This document shows positions 28,613 to 37,050 of a stretch of 64,000 nt of DNA, one piece after another (the first letter of the stretch is position 1; every line of letters begins with the position of its first letter). Below the pieces are notes generated by a model. It was not told the DNA's origin. It worked only from the letters and a program-made list of their open reading frames with translations, and did not search any database. The DNA lies in contig NZ_MSRR01000018.1 in NCBI RefSeq assembly GCF_001956585.1, positions 1 through 64,000 on the forward strand, in the 5' to 3' direction. The position numbers and the translations under genes were made by a program. This DNA comes from Actinomyces naeslundii (GTDB taxonomy: Bacteria; Actinomycetota; Actinomycetes; Actinomycetales; Actinomycetaceae).

Positions 28613-29223
28613 CGGGCCACCGCCACGTTACTGAAGGTTCCGCCGTTCGGAATGGTGACGGTGACGCTCTTGGCGTCCGCCGGGACACCGGAGAAGGTCG
28701 CCTGGAGCGCGATCGTCTGACCGGGTTTGACGTACTCCGCGAGGTCGCTGGAGCACAGGCAACCCCCTTGGGAGTCATAGGAGACCCGGTAAATGTTTGA
28801 GGAGGACGGCTCAATGAGCGTCAGGCCGTCGGTGTTGTTCGTACTCCCTCCCGGGCTCGCCTTTCCACTGGGCTGAGGAACCGAGTCATCTCCATCGGAG
28901 AACGAGTCATAGATCCACATGTCATTTTTCTTGTCATTATTCGTCACGGAGAACATGACGGTTACCGTCGTTCCCGCTCCAGAGACGGAATTCAGAGAGA
29001 CGGATCCAGCCTTGCCGTCAATACTGGTGGTATGTGACTCACTGACCGCGCCGTTACCGCCATTGCCACTCGCCCCGGCCTGCGCTGATTTCAGCGCCGA
29101 TGCCGACGTCGACGCACCCGAGTCCTTCGAGCCCGAGCCACCTCCCAGATCGCAGGACGCCAAGGTGACCGTCAGACCGACGGCACTCACAACGGCCAGA
29201 ACTCGCCGAGAAACAGTCATCAT
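28609..29223 (-). CDS. Lipoprotein related to the N-domain of the adjacent OmpA lipoprotein
   Basis: 204 residues. Signal with lipobox LASC, Cys24, then a Gly/Ser/Ala linker (to about 70) and a beta-rich domain. Its end, YVKPGQTIALQATFSGV followed by SVTVTIPNGGTFSNVAV, aligns by eye with LTPGENITSYLSFGKV and TVTVMVPMAGFTTVSV in the divergent 29496-31211 protein. ATG at 29223 is 7 bases after GGAGG (a second ATG follows). It overlaps the OmpA gene downstream. Function unknown; the two products may form a surface pair. Confidence 0.85.
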   Translation of the reverse strand: MMTVSRRVLAVVSAVGLTVTLASCDLGGGSGSKDSGASTSASALKSAQAGASGNGGNGAVSESHTTSIDGKAGSVSLNSVSGAGTTVTVMFSVTNNDKKNDMWIYDSFSDGDDSVPQPSGKASPGGSTNNTDGLTLIEPSSSNIYRVSYDSQGGCLCSSDLAEYVKPGQTIALQATFSGVPADAKSVTVTIPNGGTFSNVAVAR

Positions 29224-29310
29224 GATGGAACCTCCATTGCTAGTGCTCAGGCCACCTCGACCTGAGGAATGCAAAAACTCTAAGCGGCATTCCTCATCCG
29301 AGAAATGGGT

Positions 29311-29420
29311 AGGCTCCCACGGGGAGAGAACGTGTAGTACACGGATATACCTGGGTCCCCATGGACTATCCAAAGCACCTGGGGACTCCCCTTGGAGCGA
29401 TGGGTAGTACACGGGGAGCC
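29311..29420. repeat. Structured repeat element between divergent lipoprotein genes
   Basis: GGCTCCC at about 29312-29318 pairs with GGGAGCC at 29414-29420. Inside are two GTAGTACACGG copies (29334-29344, 29404-29414), each nearly self-palindromic, an ACCTGGGTCCCC word, and CTGGGGACTCCCC. The region lies between the divergent starts at 29223 and 29496. It could be a regulatory DNA array or a folded RNA. Relatives at 11975-12087 and 31388-31428. Confidence 0.55.
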
Positions 29421-29495
29421 CCCTTGCTAGGACGATTACGTTATGATTACGCTCCGTCGTTGAGAAATTCCGGCGGCCTCATCTAAGGAGTTCCT

Positions 29496-31211
29496 GTGAC
29501 CTCTCCATTCTCCCGTTCTCTCCGTGTTCCTCCAGTGCCGTCTCGTCGGTCTTTTATGGCCCTCTCAGCCCTGGTTGGGATCGGGTTGCCGGTGCTGGCG
29601 GGCTGCGACCTTCCGGGGGTGTCGAAGGACAAAGGTGGATCCGCCTCACCATCGGGTTCCTCAGCCACGGCCGGAGGATCGGCCTCGGCCGGCGCCGGCG
29701 CCAAGGCAGGTAGCACCGACTGGCAGAAGCTCGACGCCCACATCATGGGCCACAACGTGACCGTGGAGGTCTCCCCCGTCATCCGCCAGGACGAGAAGAC
29801 CTCGGTCATCGCCCTGAGGCTGACCCGCGCCAAGGACGACGCCTCCATCGACGCCGTCAACGCTCATCCCTTCAGCGACAACGGCAACAAGGTCATCTTC
29901 TCGAGCTACTTAGGGGCCCCATCCATCTATCGGCCCGGCGCCGGTGCCTCCCTGGTCAAGCTCCTCGACCTGAGCTCCGGGCGCGTGTGGAGCGCCACCG
30001 ACGGCAGCGGCGGAATGCTGGGCCTCACCCCCGGCGAGAACATCACCTCCTACCTGTCCTTCGGCAAGGTCGACACCGACACCGTGACCGTCATGGTCCC
30101 CATGGCCGGCTTCACCACCGTCTCGGTCCTGGAGGCCGACGCCGCCAAGAAGGCCAAGGTCAACCTGAGCACCGCCCAAACCGGGATCAACAAGTACCCA
30201 CCCGCCGCCACCGAGCTCGCCGACCCCGTCGCCATCGAGCGCTACACCCGTGCCCTGGACGACTCCACCAGCACCCAGGCCGGCAGCAAGGACATCACCG
30301 TCACCCTCAACAGTGACGTCACCTTCGCCTCCGACTCCGCCGACCTCACCCCCGCCGCCGACACCCAGCTCCAGACCGTGGCCAGCCAGCTCAAGCAGCA
30401 CCCCGACGGCGGCACACTCACCATCGTGGGCCACACCGACGACATCCAGGACGACGCCTACAACCAGACCCTCTCCGAGAAACGCGCCAACGCCGTCAAA
30501 ACCAAGCTCCAGCAGCTCACCAAGCTGGACAAGTGGAAGACCAGCGTGTCCGGCAAGGGCGAGAGCCAACCCAAGATCAAGGACACCACCGACGAGGCCC
30601 GAGCCGCCAACCGAAGAGTCGAGATCACCCTGACCCCCACCGGCGGCACCTCCCCCAAGGACAGCGGCACCACCGCCACCCCCAGCAACGGCAGCGGTAA
30701 GCTGCCGGACCCACAGGGCCCCGTCGCCAAGGGCCCCGAGGGCGTCACCCTCACCTCCAAAGGCACCAGCACCAGCGGAGAGGTCACCATCACCCTCGAC
30801 CACGTCACCCGCACCGGCGGCTACCTCCTGGGCACCATCACCTGCACCGTCAAGGACGGCTCCACCGGCGCACCGCTCCACCCGCTGCTCGAAGACCCCC
30901 AGACAGTCCTGGCCAACCAGCGCGACGAGGACGGCAGCGCCCTACCATCCTTCAACGCCAGCGACGGCCTGACCCTCATCGCAGGAGGCGAGCGCATCTT
31001 CCCCGCCGACTACCTCGACGCCGACGCCGAACACCACCTCCCCCTGACCGAGCTCAACGTCTCCGACCACCTCAAGACCGGCACCACCACCATCTGCACC
31101 ATCTGGCCCGACCCCGGCGGCGACACCATCACCCTCGACCACCCCGAAGGAAAGTACTCACCCAAAGGCACCGCCTACCGCCTCACCGACATCCCCATCA
31201 AGAACAGCTGA
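29496..31211 (+). CDS. OmpA-domain lipoprotein, three-part
   Basis: 571 residues. A twin-arginine-like signal SRRSFMALSALVG with lipobox LAGC (Cys37) indicates a Tat or Sec lipoprotein. Domains: Ser/Gly linker; beta domain about 70-220, homologous by eye to the 28609-29223 lipoprotein; OmpA-like domain about 265-385 (DVTFASDSADLTPAADTQLQ, VGHTDDIQDDAYNQTLSEKRANAV, ARAANRRVEITL); Thr/Ser/Gly linker; C-terminal domain to 571 (EVTITLDHVTRTGGYLLG, DGLTLIAGGERIFPADYLDA). GTG start after AAGGAGTTCCT. Likely cell-wall-binding surface protein. A strong terminator follows. Confidence 0.88.
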   Translation: MTSPFSRSLRVPPVPSRRSFMALSALVGIGLPVLAGCDLPGVSKDKGGSASPSGSSATAGGSASAGAGAKAGSTDWQKLDAHIMGHNVTVEVSPVIRQDEKTSVIALRLTRAKDDASIDAVNAHPFSDNGNKVIFSSYLGAPSIYRPGAGASLVKLLDLSSGRVWSATDGSGGMLGLTPGENITSYLSFGKVDTDTVTVMVPMAGFTTVSVLEADAAKKAKVNLSTAQTGINKYPPAATELADPVAIERYTRALDDSTSTQAGSKDITVTLNSDVTFASDSADLTPAADTQLQTVASQLKQHPDGGTLTIVGHTDDIQDDAYNQTLSEKRANAVKTKLQQLTKLDKWKTSVSGKGESQPKIKDTTDEARAANRRVEITLTPTGGTSPKDSGTTATPSNGSGKLPDPQGPVAKGPEGVTLTSKGTSTSGEVTITLDHVTRTGGYLLGTITCTVKDGSTGAPLHPLLEDPQTVLANQRDEDGSALPSFNASDGLTLIAGGERIFPADYLDADAEHHLPLTELNVSDHLKTGTTTICTIWPDPGGDTITLDHPEGKYSPKGTAYRLTDIPIKNS

Positions 31212-31241
31212 GGCGCATCCGACCCACCGCGGGACGGAGAG

Positions 31242-31288
31242 GTCGTCCCCGTCCTTGCGAGAGGGAGAGACAAGGACGGGGACGACCG
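31242..31288 (+). terminator. Terminator of the OmpA-lipoprotein gene
   Basis: A perfect 16-bp stem (GGTCGTCCCCGTCCTT and complement) with a 15-nt purine-rich loop, 31 bp after the stop codon. Confidence 0.8.
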
Positions 31289-31387
31289 GCTTCTCCACTC
31301 CCCTCCCCCATCCGGTGCTCCACCGACACCTTCACCGTAGTCAGCACGGCACCCCCGGACCATGGGCAGTTGCCCCTGTGGAGGGCT

Positions 31388-31428
31388 CGTGTAGTCCCCG
31401 TGCAGTCCCCGGGGACTCCCCGTACACC
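31388..31428. repeat. GTGTAGTCCCC / AGTCCCCGGGGACT palindromic element
   Basis: Contains the perfect 14-bp palindrome AGTCCCCGGGGACT flanked by GTGTAG and TACAC. It lies between the terminators of two convergent units. The cores match those at 29331-29414 (GTGTAGTACACGG, GGGGACTCCCC) and, more loosely, 11975-12087. Confidence 0.55.
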
Positions 31429-31451
31429 CCAGGCGGAGCAAAGACAAAGAA

Positions 31452-31492
31452 CGGCGTCGGCCGCCTCCCACGTGAGGAGGCGGCCGACGCCG
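31452..31492 (-). terminator. Terminator after rplA
   Basis: A perfect 17-bp stem (CGGCGTCGGCCGCCTCC and complement) with a 7-nt loop, 19 bp after the rplA stop; followed on the minus strand by a T-rich run (TTCTTTGTCTTTG). Confidence 0.88.
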
Positions 31493-31510
31493 TCGTGAAG
31501 AAACAGAGCC

Positions 31511-32200
31511 TCAGGCCTTGGTGACATCCATCGGGATGCCGGGGCCCATGGTAGTGGTCATGGTGGCCTTGAGGATGTAGCGGCCCTTCGAGGTCGAGGG
31601 CTTGAGGCGGAGGACCTCCTCCAGGGCGGCCTGGAAGTTCTCCGTCAGCTGCTCCTCGGAGAAGGAGGCCTTGCCGATGATGAAGTGGAGGTTGGAGGCG
31701 CGGTCCACGCGGAACTCGATACGGCCACCCTTGATGTCGGAGACGGCCTTGGCCACGTCCATCGTCACGGTGCCGGTGCGGGGGTTGGGCATGAGGCCGC
31801 GGGGGCCCAGAACACGGCCCAGGCGGCCGACCTTGCCCATGAGGTCGGGGGTGGCCACGGCGGCGTCGAAGTCCGTGTAGCCCTTGGCAACCTTCTCGAT
31901 GAGCTCGTCGCCACCGACCTCGTCCGCGCCTGCGGCGAGGGCCTGCTCGGCACGCTCACCCTGGGCGAAGACGACGACGCGGGCGGTCTTACCGGTACCG
32001 TGCGGCAGGGACACGGTGCCGCGGACCATTTGGTCCGCCTTACGGGGGTCGACTCCCAGACGGAAGACGACATCCACGGTGGCGTCGAACTTGGTGATGG
32101 AGGTGGACTTGGCCAGGTGAATGGCCTCGGCCGGGGTGTAGAGGACTCCGGACTGGATCTTCTCAGCCGCGGCGCGGTAGGCCTTGGAGCGCTTGGTCAT
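31511..32200 (-). CDS. rplA: 50S ribosomal protein uL1
   Basis: 229 residues, family length. [15 protein letters not shown] start; [34 protein letters not shown]; the L1 signature around [22 protein letters not shown]1 forms the mobile E-site stalk and in E. coli represses the L11-L1 mRNA. AAGGAGAAGCAG precedes the ATG. Second gene of rplK-rplA. Confidence 0.98.
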   Translation of the reverse strand: MTKRSKAYRAAAEKIQSGVLYTPAEAIHLAKSTSITKFDATVDVVFRLGVDPRKADQMVRGTVSLPHGTGKTARVVVFAQGERAEQALAAGADEVGGDELIEKVAKGYTDFDAAVATPDLMGKVGRLGRVLGPRGLMPNPRTGTVTMDVAKAVSDIKGGRIEFRVDRASNLHFIIGKASFSEEQLTENFQAALEEVLRLKPSTSKGRYILKATMTTTMGPGIPMDVTKA

Positions 32201-32298
32201 CTGCTTCTCCTTGCAGTCGTGGTGTTCGGGCCGCGCGAGGCCCTTCCACGGTTTCGTATGGGGGTTGAGTTGAGAGAGCCGACAGGCCGGCGAGTGCC

Positions 32299-32730
32299 TC
32301 AGGCCTCGACGGTGATGCCCATGGAGCGGGCGGTGCCGGCGATGATCTTGGCGGCGGCCTCGACGTCGTTGGCGTTGAGGTCGGGCATCTTGGACTCGGC
32401 GATCTCACGCACCTGAGCCTGGGTCAGGGAAGCCACCTTCACGGTGTGGGGGGTGGCGGATCCCTTGGGGACGCCCGCGGCCTTCTTGATGAGCTCGGCT
32501 GCCGGCGGGGTCTTGGTGATGAAGGTGAAGGAGCGGTCCTCGTAGACGGTGATCTCCACGGGGATGACGTTGCCGCGCTGCGCCTCGGTCGCCGCGTTGT
32601 ACGCCTTGCAGAACTCCATGATGTTGACGCCGTGGGCACCCAGGGCGGGGCCGATCGGCGGAGCGGGGTTGGCCTGGCCGGCCTGGATCTGGAGCTTGAT
32701 CAGCCCGGCGACCTTCTTCTTAGGGGCCAT
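32299..32730 (-). CDS. rplK: 50S ribosomal protein uL11
   Basis: 143 residues: [45 protein letters not shown] (N-domain with the thiopeptide-site prolines) and the RNA-binding C-domain with [20 protein letters not shown]11 binds the GTPase centre of 23S rRNA. First gene of rplK-rplA, 98 bp upstream of rplA, with a hairpin leader. Confidence 0.98.
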   Translation of the reverse strand: MAPKKKVAGLIKLQIQAGQANPAPPIGPALGAHGVNIMEFCKAYNAATEAQRGNVIPVEITVYEDRSFTFITKTPPAAELIKKAAGVPKGSATPHTVKVASLTQAQVREIAESKMPDLNANDVEAAAKIIAGTARSMGITVEA

Positions 32731-32761
32731 AGGAATGGGTCCTTCTTACTTGTCCGGATGT

Positions 32762-32782
32762 GCTGCACGCCTGCCGTGCAGC
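32762..32782 (-). promoter_or_regulatory. Hairpin in the rplK leader
   Basis: GCTGCACG and CGTGCAGC form a perfect 8-bp stem with a 5-nt loop, about 32 nt upstream of the rplK start. A TACGAT at about 32814-32819 on the minus strand is a possible -10 for rplK. In other bacteria this mRNA leader binds L1; the L1 site consensus is not clearly seen here. Confidence 0.4.
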
Positions 32783-32853
32783 CGTGGGTGCATGCGCACG
32801 CACAAGCGCTCATCGTAGCCCGCTGCGGAGCTGCACAGGGCGCCCGGTGCGCG

Positions 32854-32880
32854 GTATCACAGGACAGCAGCCTGTGATAC
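32854..32880 (-). terminator. Second hairpin after nusG
   Basis: GTATCACAGG and CCTGTGATAC form a perfect 10-bp stem with a 7-nt loop, about 110 bp beyond the nusG stop and just upstream of the rplK promoter region. Its AT content differs from the usual GC stems here, so it may instead be a protein-binding palindrome. Confidence 0.45.
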
Positions 32881-32923
32881 GCGGCTCCCTGACACCGCCG
32901 GGTTCAGCGGTCCGGGAGACCGA

Positions 32924-32956
32924 TGGCCCGACGGCGCAGGACGCGTCGTCGGGCCA
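32924..32956 (-). terminator. Terminator after nusG
   Basis: A perfect 10-bp stem (TGGCCCGACG and complement) with a 13-nt loop, 34 bp after the nusG stop, so secE-nusG and rplK-rplA are separate transcription units. Confidence 0.7.
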
Positions 32957-32990
32957 CGGCGGATGACGGAAACTCTCCTTGGAGTCGGCC

Positions 32991-33824
32991 TTAGATCTTG
33001 GCGACCTGGGTGAAGGAGAGCTCGGCCGGAGTGTCGCGGCCGAACAGGGAGATGAGTACCTGGAGCTTCTGGGTCTCGGGGTGGATCTCTGAGATCGTGG
33101 CCGGCAGGGACTCGAAGGGGCCGTCGGTGACGATGACCGACTCGCCGACCTCGAAGGCGACCTCGAAGACCTGACCACCGGTGGCGATCTGGGTGCCGGA
33201 GCCGGACTCGGGCGCGGTGGCCTCGGCGGCCGCGGCCTCCTTGGCGGCGATCTCCTCGGGCGTGGGGCCGAGCTGGGCGACGGCCTCCTCGAAGGTCAGC
33301 GGCACCGGGTTGTAGCGGTCCCCCACGAAGCCGGTGACGGCCGGGGTGTCCTTGATGGTGCGCCACACCTTGTCCGAGGTCTCCGGGTCGTCCAGGTCCA
33401 TGCGCACGAACACGTAGCCGGGGATGCGCACCCGGGAGACTTCCTTCTTCTTGTTGCCGTTCTTGATCTCGATAACCGTCTCCATGGGAACGGTGGCGTC
33501 GAAGATGTAGTCCTCGACCTCGAAGTTCTCGGCGCGGGCCATGATGTCGGTGGCCACGCGGCGCTCGTAGCCGGAGTAGGTGTGCAGCACGTACCACTGC
33601 CCCGGCAGGGCCGACATCTGACGGCGGAACTCGGCCAGCGGGTCGACGACAGGGGCCTCCTCGACCGGCTCGGCCGGCTCAGCAGCCTCGACGGCGTCGT
33701 CGGTCTCCGGGACGACGGTCTCGACGGCCTCGTCAGTCTCAACAGCCTCCACGTCGTCGGCGGCGGCCGAGGTGAGGACCTCGGCGTCGTCGGGGGTGGT
33801 CTGCGAGGAGACGTCCTCAGACAT
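32991..33824 (-). CDS. nusG: Transcription termination/antitermination factor NusG
   Basis: 277 residues. The NGN domain (about 90-195) has [19 protein letters not shown] and [14 protein letters not shown]; the KOW domain at the end has [21 protein letters not shown]. The first 85 or so residues are an acidic Glu/Asp/Val/Ala extension, common in actinobacteria. An insert rich in Ala/Glu separates the domains. It binds RNA polymerase and couples to S10. ATG at 33824 follows GCAGG; an upstream TTG is less likely. Downstream of secE. Confidence 0.96.
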   Translation of the reverse strand: MSEDVSSQTTPDDAEVLTSAAADDVEAVETDEAVETVVPETDDAVEAAEPAEPVEEAPVVDPLAEFRRQMSALPGQWYVLHTYSGYERRVATDIMARAENFEVEDYIFDATVPMETVIEIKNGNKKKEVSRVRIPGYVFVRMDLDDPETSDKVWRTIKDTPAVTGFVGDRYNPVPLTFEEAVAQLGPTPEEIAAKEAAAAEATAPESGSGTQIATGGQVFEVAFEVGESVIVTDGPFESLPATISEIHPETQKLQVLISLFGRDTPAELSFTQVAKI

Positions 33825-33955
33825 GGTGTACCTGCTTTCCAATGGCGTGAGACGAGAGGTGGCAACGGGCTGCGCGAAGGGCAGCGACGGTGAGAGACGA
33901 GGTCAGGAGTGGGCCGGCCGCCCACCCACGAGGGTGCGGCCGCCGAGGCCGAGGA

Positions 33956-34192
33956 TCAGGCGAAGAGCCACATGACGGCTTTGTTGAAGGCGAAGTCCAG
34001 CACCCCGGTGAAGGCCATGATGGCGACGATGAAGACGACGACCACTGTGAAGTACGTCCACAGCTCATTCATGGTGGGCCAGACAACCTTGCGCAGCTCG
34101 TCAATGACCTGGCGGATGAACAGGGCGATGCGCCCGAAGAAGCCGCGCTTCCTGTCCGGCTTGCCTGCCGCGGCGCGTGCGCTCTCGCTCAT
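33956..34192 (-). CDS. secE: Preprotein translocase subunit SecE
   Basis: 78 residues: a basic N-terminus, the amphipathic segment IRQVIDELRKVVWPTMNELWTYF, which is the SecE signature, and one membrane segment (VVVVFIVAIMAFTGVLDFAF). It clamps SecY. Between tRNA-Trp and nusG, the standard arrangement. Confidence 0.97.
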   Translation of the reverse strand: MSESARAAAGKPDRKRGFFGRIALFIRQVIDELRKVVWPTMNELWTYFTVVVVFIVAIMAFTGVLDFAFNKAVMWLFA

Positions 34193-34288
34193 GAATCTGG
34201 GTCCTCAGGGTCGACGGTTAGGCCAGTTCCCGCACAGCGGGGAGAAGACGAAACCGACGGGATCTCCCGACAGATCCGCCGTTCTCAG

Positions 34289-34361
34289 CAGGGCAGGCGG
34301 GACTCGAACCCACAACCGCCGGTTTTGGAGACCGGTGCGCTACCAATTGCGCCACTGCCCT
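34289..34361 (-). tRNA. tRNA-Trp (anticodon CCA)
   Basis: 73 nt on the minus strand. Acceptor stem AGGGCAG/CTGCCCT, D arm GCGC-loop-GCGC, anticodon stem CCGGT/ACCGG with loop CTCCAAA (anticodon CCA), T arm GTGGG-TTCGAGT-CCCGC and discriminator G. No encoded CCA end. It precedes secE, as in many actinobacteria. Confidence 0.97.
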
Positions 34362-34532
34362 TCAGCGGTGCTCTAGTCTGCCACACGAGCAGACGTTTGC
34401 GGTAACTGCGAGCCGTGGGGTGCGCCACGCCGCCCCCGAAGGCACCACAGACGACATGACGTACGTACGGACGGAGCTGCCAGCGGGCGCGTTTTCACGT
34501 GCAGGTTTCGCAGCTCGTGGGACCATAGCCGC

Positions 34533-35747
34533 GTGACACCTGCACCCACACACCGTGTTTCCGCCCGACTGTCCGCCATCGCCCCGTCCGCCACCCTGGC
34601 CGTTGACGCCAAGGCCAAGGCCCTCAAGGCCGCTGGCCGCCCGGTCATCGGCTTCGGCGCCGGAGAACCTGACTTCCCCACCCCCGACTACATCGTCGAG
34701 GCCGCCGTCGCCGCCGCGAAGGACCCGGCCAACCACAAGTACTCCCCCGCCAAGGGCCTGCCGGTCTTGCGCGAGGCCATCGCCGCCAAGACGCTGCGCG
34801 ACTCCGGCTACGAGGTCTCCCCCGACGACATCCTGGTGACCAACGGCGGCAAGCAGGCCGTCTTCCAGGCCTTCGCCGCCCTGGTCGACCCCGGTGACGA
34901 GGTCCTTCTGCCCGCGCCCTTCTGGACCACCTACCCCGAGGCCATCACCCTGGCCGGCGGCACAGCAGTGGAGGTCTTCGCAGGCGCGGACCAGGACTAC
35001 AAGGTCAGCGTCGACCAGCTCGAGGCCGCGCGCACGGAGCGCACCAAGGTGCTGCTGCTGTGCTCTCCGTCGAACCCGACCGGCTCGGTCTATTCTCCCG
35101 AGGAGCTGACCGCCATCGGCCAGTGGGCCCTTGAGCACGGCATCTGGGTCATCACCGATGAGATCTACGAGCACCTCCTCTATGACGGCGCCCAGACCGC
35201 TCACGTCGTCAAGCTGGTTCCCGAGCTGGCCGATCAGACCATCGTCCTCAACGGCGTGGCCAAGACCTACGCCATGACCGGATGGCGCGTGGGCTGGATG
35301 ATCGGGCCGAGCGATGTCATCAAGGCGGCCACCAACTTCCAGTCGCACCTGAGCTCGAACGTCGCCAACGTCTCCCAGCGCGCGGCGCTGGCGGCCGTCA
35401 GCGGCGACCTGACCGCCGTCAAGCAGATGCGCACCGCCTTCGACCGGCGCCGGCGCACCATGGTGGAGATGCTCTCGCAGATCGAGGGGCTGACCGTGCC
35501 CGTTCCGCGCGGAGCCTTCTACGCCTATCCCAGCATCGAAGGACTGCTCGGACGCACGCTGCGCGGCACCGAGATCGACAGCTCGGCCACGCTGGCCGCG
35601 CTCATCCTCGAGCACGCCGAGGTCGCCGTCGTTCCCGGTGAGGCCTTCGGGCCCTCCGGCTTCGTGCGGCTGTCCTACGCGCTGGGCGACGACGACCTGG
35701 CCGAGGGCGTGGGACGGATCCAGAAGCTCCTGGCCGAGGTCGAGTAG
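34533..35747 (+). CDS. aspC: Pyridoxal-phosphate aminotransferase (aspartate aminotransferase class I)
   Basis: 404 residues. It transfers the amino group of aspartate (or a similar amino acid) to 2-oxoglutarate. Fold type I motifs: [13 protein letters not shown] near the start, [23 protein letters not shown] (substrate and PLP contacts), [13 protein letters not shown] and the PLP lysine in [15 protein letters not shown] (about residue 247). FVRLSYAL near the end holds the carboxylate-binding Arg. Substrate is assigned by similarity to AspC-like enzymes, not proven. GTG start at 34533. Confidence 0.92.
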   Translation: MTPAPTHRVSARLSAIAPSATLAVDAKAKALKAAGRPVIGFGAGEPDFPTPDYIVEAAVAAAKDPANHKYSPAKGLPVLREAIAAKTLRDSGYEVSPDDILVTNGGKQAVFQAFAALVDPGDEVLLPAPFWTTYPEAITLAGGTAVEVFAGADQDYKVSVDQLEAARTERTKVLLLCSPSNPTGSVYSPEELTAIGQWALEHGIWVITDEIYEHLLYDGAQTAHVVKLVPELADQTIVLNGVAKTYAMTGWRVGWMIGPSDVIKAATNFQSHLSSNVANVSQRAALAAVSGDLTAVKQMRTAFDRRRRTMVEMLSQIEGLTVPVPRGAFYAYPSIEGLLGRTLRGTEIDSSATLAALILEHAEVAVVPGEAFGPSGFVRLSYALGDDDLAEGVGRIQKLLAEVE

Positions 35748-35768
35748 AAGAGGCCCCATATCCTCGTC

Positions 35769-35837
35769 CCGAGCCGGGCATGTTTCGCCGAGACCGACAG
35801 ATTTTCTGTGGGGCACCGCGAAACATGCCCGGCTCGG
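35769..35837. terminator. 69-nt long hairpin after aspC
   Basis: A perfect 20-bp outer stem (arms 35769-35788 and 35818-35837, tip CCGAGCCGGGCATG) encloses a 29-nt region with an inner 5-bp hairpin ACAGA-TTT-TCTGT followed by GTGGGGC. It lies 22 bp after aspC. It shares ends, layout and the GTGGGGC word with the hairpin at 58818-58882. Confidence 0.75.
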
Positions 35838-35901
35838 TGTTTGATATCAATGTGGTTGCGGGCAGGGCTTCCAGATCCTCGCGGGATTTATCATTCAATT
35901 T

Positions 35902-37011
35902 GTGCCTGCTCACACGTCCGACGATGAACGTCGTGCCACTGATCCCAGTACAGAGCCCGAGGTGCTGGAGTACCTCGCCAGAGCCTTTCCCGACCTGCGC
36001 CCCGTCGTCGCCGCTAATCCCGCTGTCCCCGCGGTGCTCCGCGAGCAGATTCTCCAGATGGGCTCGGGCGACCTGCCTCAGGTATCCCCTGCGTCTCCGA
36101 TGAGTGCGGGAACCGCATCCGGATCGGGAGGGCTCAGAACGGCTGAGACAGCAGCACTCCCCTCGGCCTCAACCGCGGACTACAGCAGCATCTCGCCGTA
36201 CGCCGCGATCCCTGTGGAGACTGCTCCTCAGACGATGGTGCTGGGAGCCTCGTCGGCGGCGTCGGCGACGGCGTCAGCTCCGGGGAGCGCGCCGGCTCCA
36301 GCGACCATGGCACTCCCCGCAGCGACGCCCGCGTCCGGCACTGCCCTAGCAGCCTCGGCGGCACCGGCACCGCCTCTCGACCCTCCTGCGCCTCGTTCCA
36401 GCTCCCATGCCAGACTGATGACCACACTGGTCGTCGTTCTGATCCTGGTGGTCGCTGCGGCCGGAGTCCTCGGCGGCATGCTGCTGGCGAACCGGCGCCA
36501 GCCTTCGGAGACGAAGGCCGACGCCGTCCAGTCCGTCAGCGCCGCACCGACCCCGACCGAGGGAACAGTGGCGGACCAGGCAGCTCAGTCGTCCACCGAG
36601 GCCACCACCGAGAGCGAAGCGGCGTCGGTACCCTCCAGCGGCCCGACTCTTCCCGCATCAACCAAGACCTACTCCTACCAGTACGTGGAAACCCCTTCGA
36701 AGAACATCTCCTGCGTCCTCTATGACGAAGGAGTCGGCTGCTCGATCCTGGAGCGGACCTATGCCTCCTCCGGGATGCAGGACTGCTCCGACCGGGAGTT
36801 CTCCATCGTGGTGCTCGCCAACCGAACCGAGGTCCGCTGCGGAGAGGAGTACCTGGGAAAGCCGGGGGACACCTTCCACACACTCCAGTACGAGCAGACC
36901 ACGACCTTCTCCGACTACGCGTGCACCTCGCAGACCAGGGGGATGACCTGCTGGAACACGATCACCGGACGAGGATTCACCATCTCCAGGGAGTCGCACA
37001 TCCGCTTCTGA
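35902..37011 (+). CDS. Membrane protein with LRV-like N-domain and DUF6636-like extracellular domain
   Basis: 369 residues. The N-terminus (about 8-52, ATDPSTEPEVLEYLARAFPD and VAANPAVPAVLREQI) resembles leucine-rich-repeat-variant domains of actinobacterial proteins. An Ala/Pro/Ser-rich linker leads to one membrane segment (about 173-194, TTLVVVLILVVAAAGVLGGM). The outer C-domain has ETPSKNISCVLYDEGVGCSI, several cysteines and GRGFTISRESHIRF, the pattern of DUF6636. Probably anchored with the Cys-rich domain outside. Function unknown. GTG start with weak ribosome binding site. Confidence 0.8.
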   Translation: MPAHTSDDERRATDPSTEPEVLEYLARAFPDLRPVVAANPAVPAVLREQILQMGSGDLPQVSPASPMSAGTASGSGGLRTAETAALPSASTADYSSISPYAAIPVETAPQTMVLGASSAASATASAPGSAPAPATMALPAATPASGTALAASAAPAPPLDPPAPRSSSHARLMTTLVVVLILVVAAAGVLGGMLLANRRQPSETKADAVQSVSAAPTPTEGTVADQAAQSSTEATTESEAASVPSSGPTLPASTKTYSYQYVETPSKNISCVLYDEGVGCSILERTYASSGMQDCSDREFSIVVLANRTEVRCGEEYLGKPGDTFHTLQYEQTTTFSDYACTSQTRGMTCWNTITGRGFTISRESHIRF

Positions 37012-37020
37012 TGGCCTCGA

Positions 37021-37034
37021 GCCGGGCACCCGGC
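37021..37034. terminator. Small hairpin between convergent genes
   Basis: GCCGGGCACCCGGC folds into a short GC stem in the 39-bp gap between two convergent stops. The preceding CGAGCCGGGCA also matches the arm tip of the hairpin at 35769-35837, so it could be a remnant of that element. Confidence 0.4.
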
Positions 37035-37050
37035 GGGATTGCGGGATTTG

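Noticed and set aside
33941-34288. Possible second tRNA or leader near tRNA-Trp
   Set aside because: No second cloverleaf could be drawn; only the tRNA-Trp at 34289-34361 folds.
34362-35816. A 484-codon minus-strand frame antisense to the aminotransferase
   Set aside because: The aminotransferase on the plus strand has all fold-type I motifs; the antisense text is Gly/Asp/Val-rich without a family.
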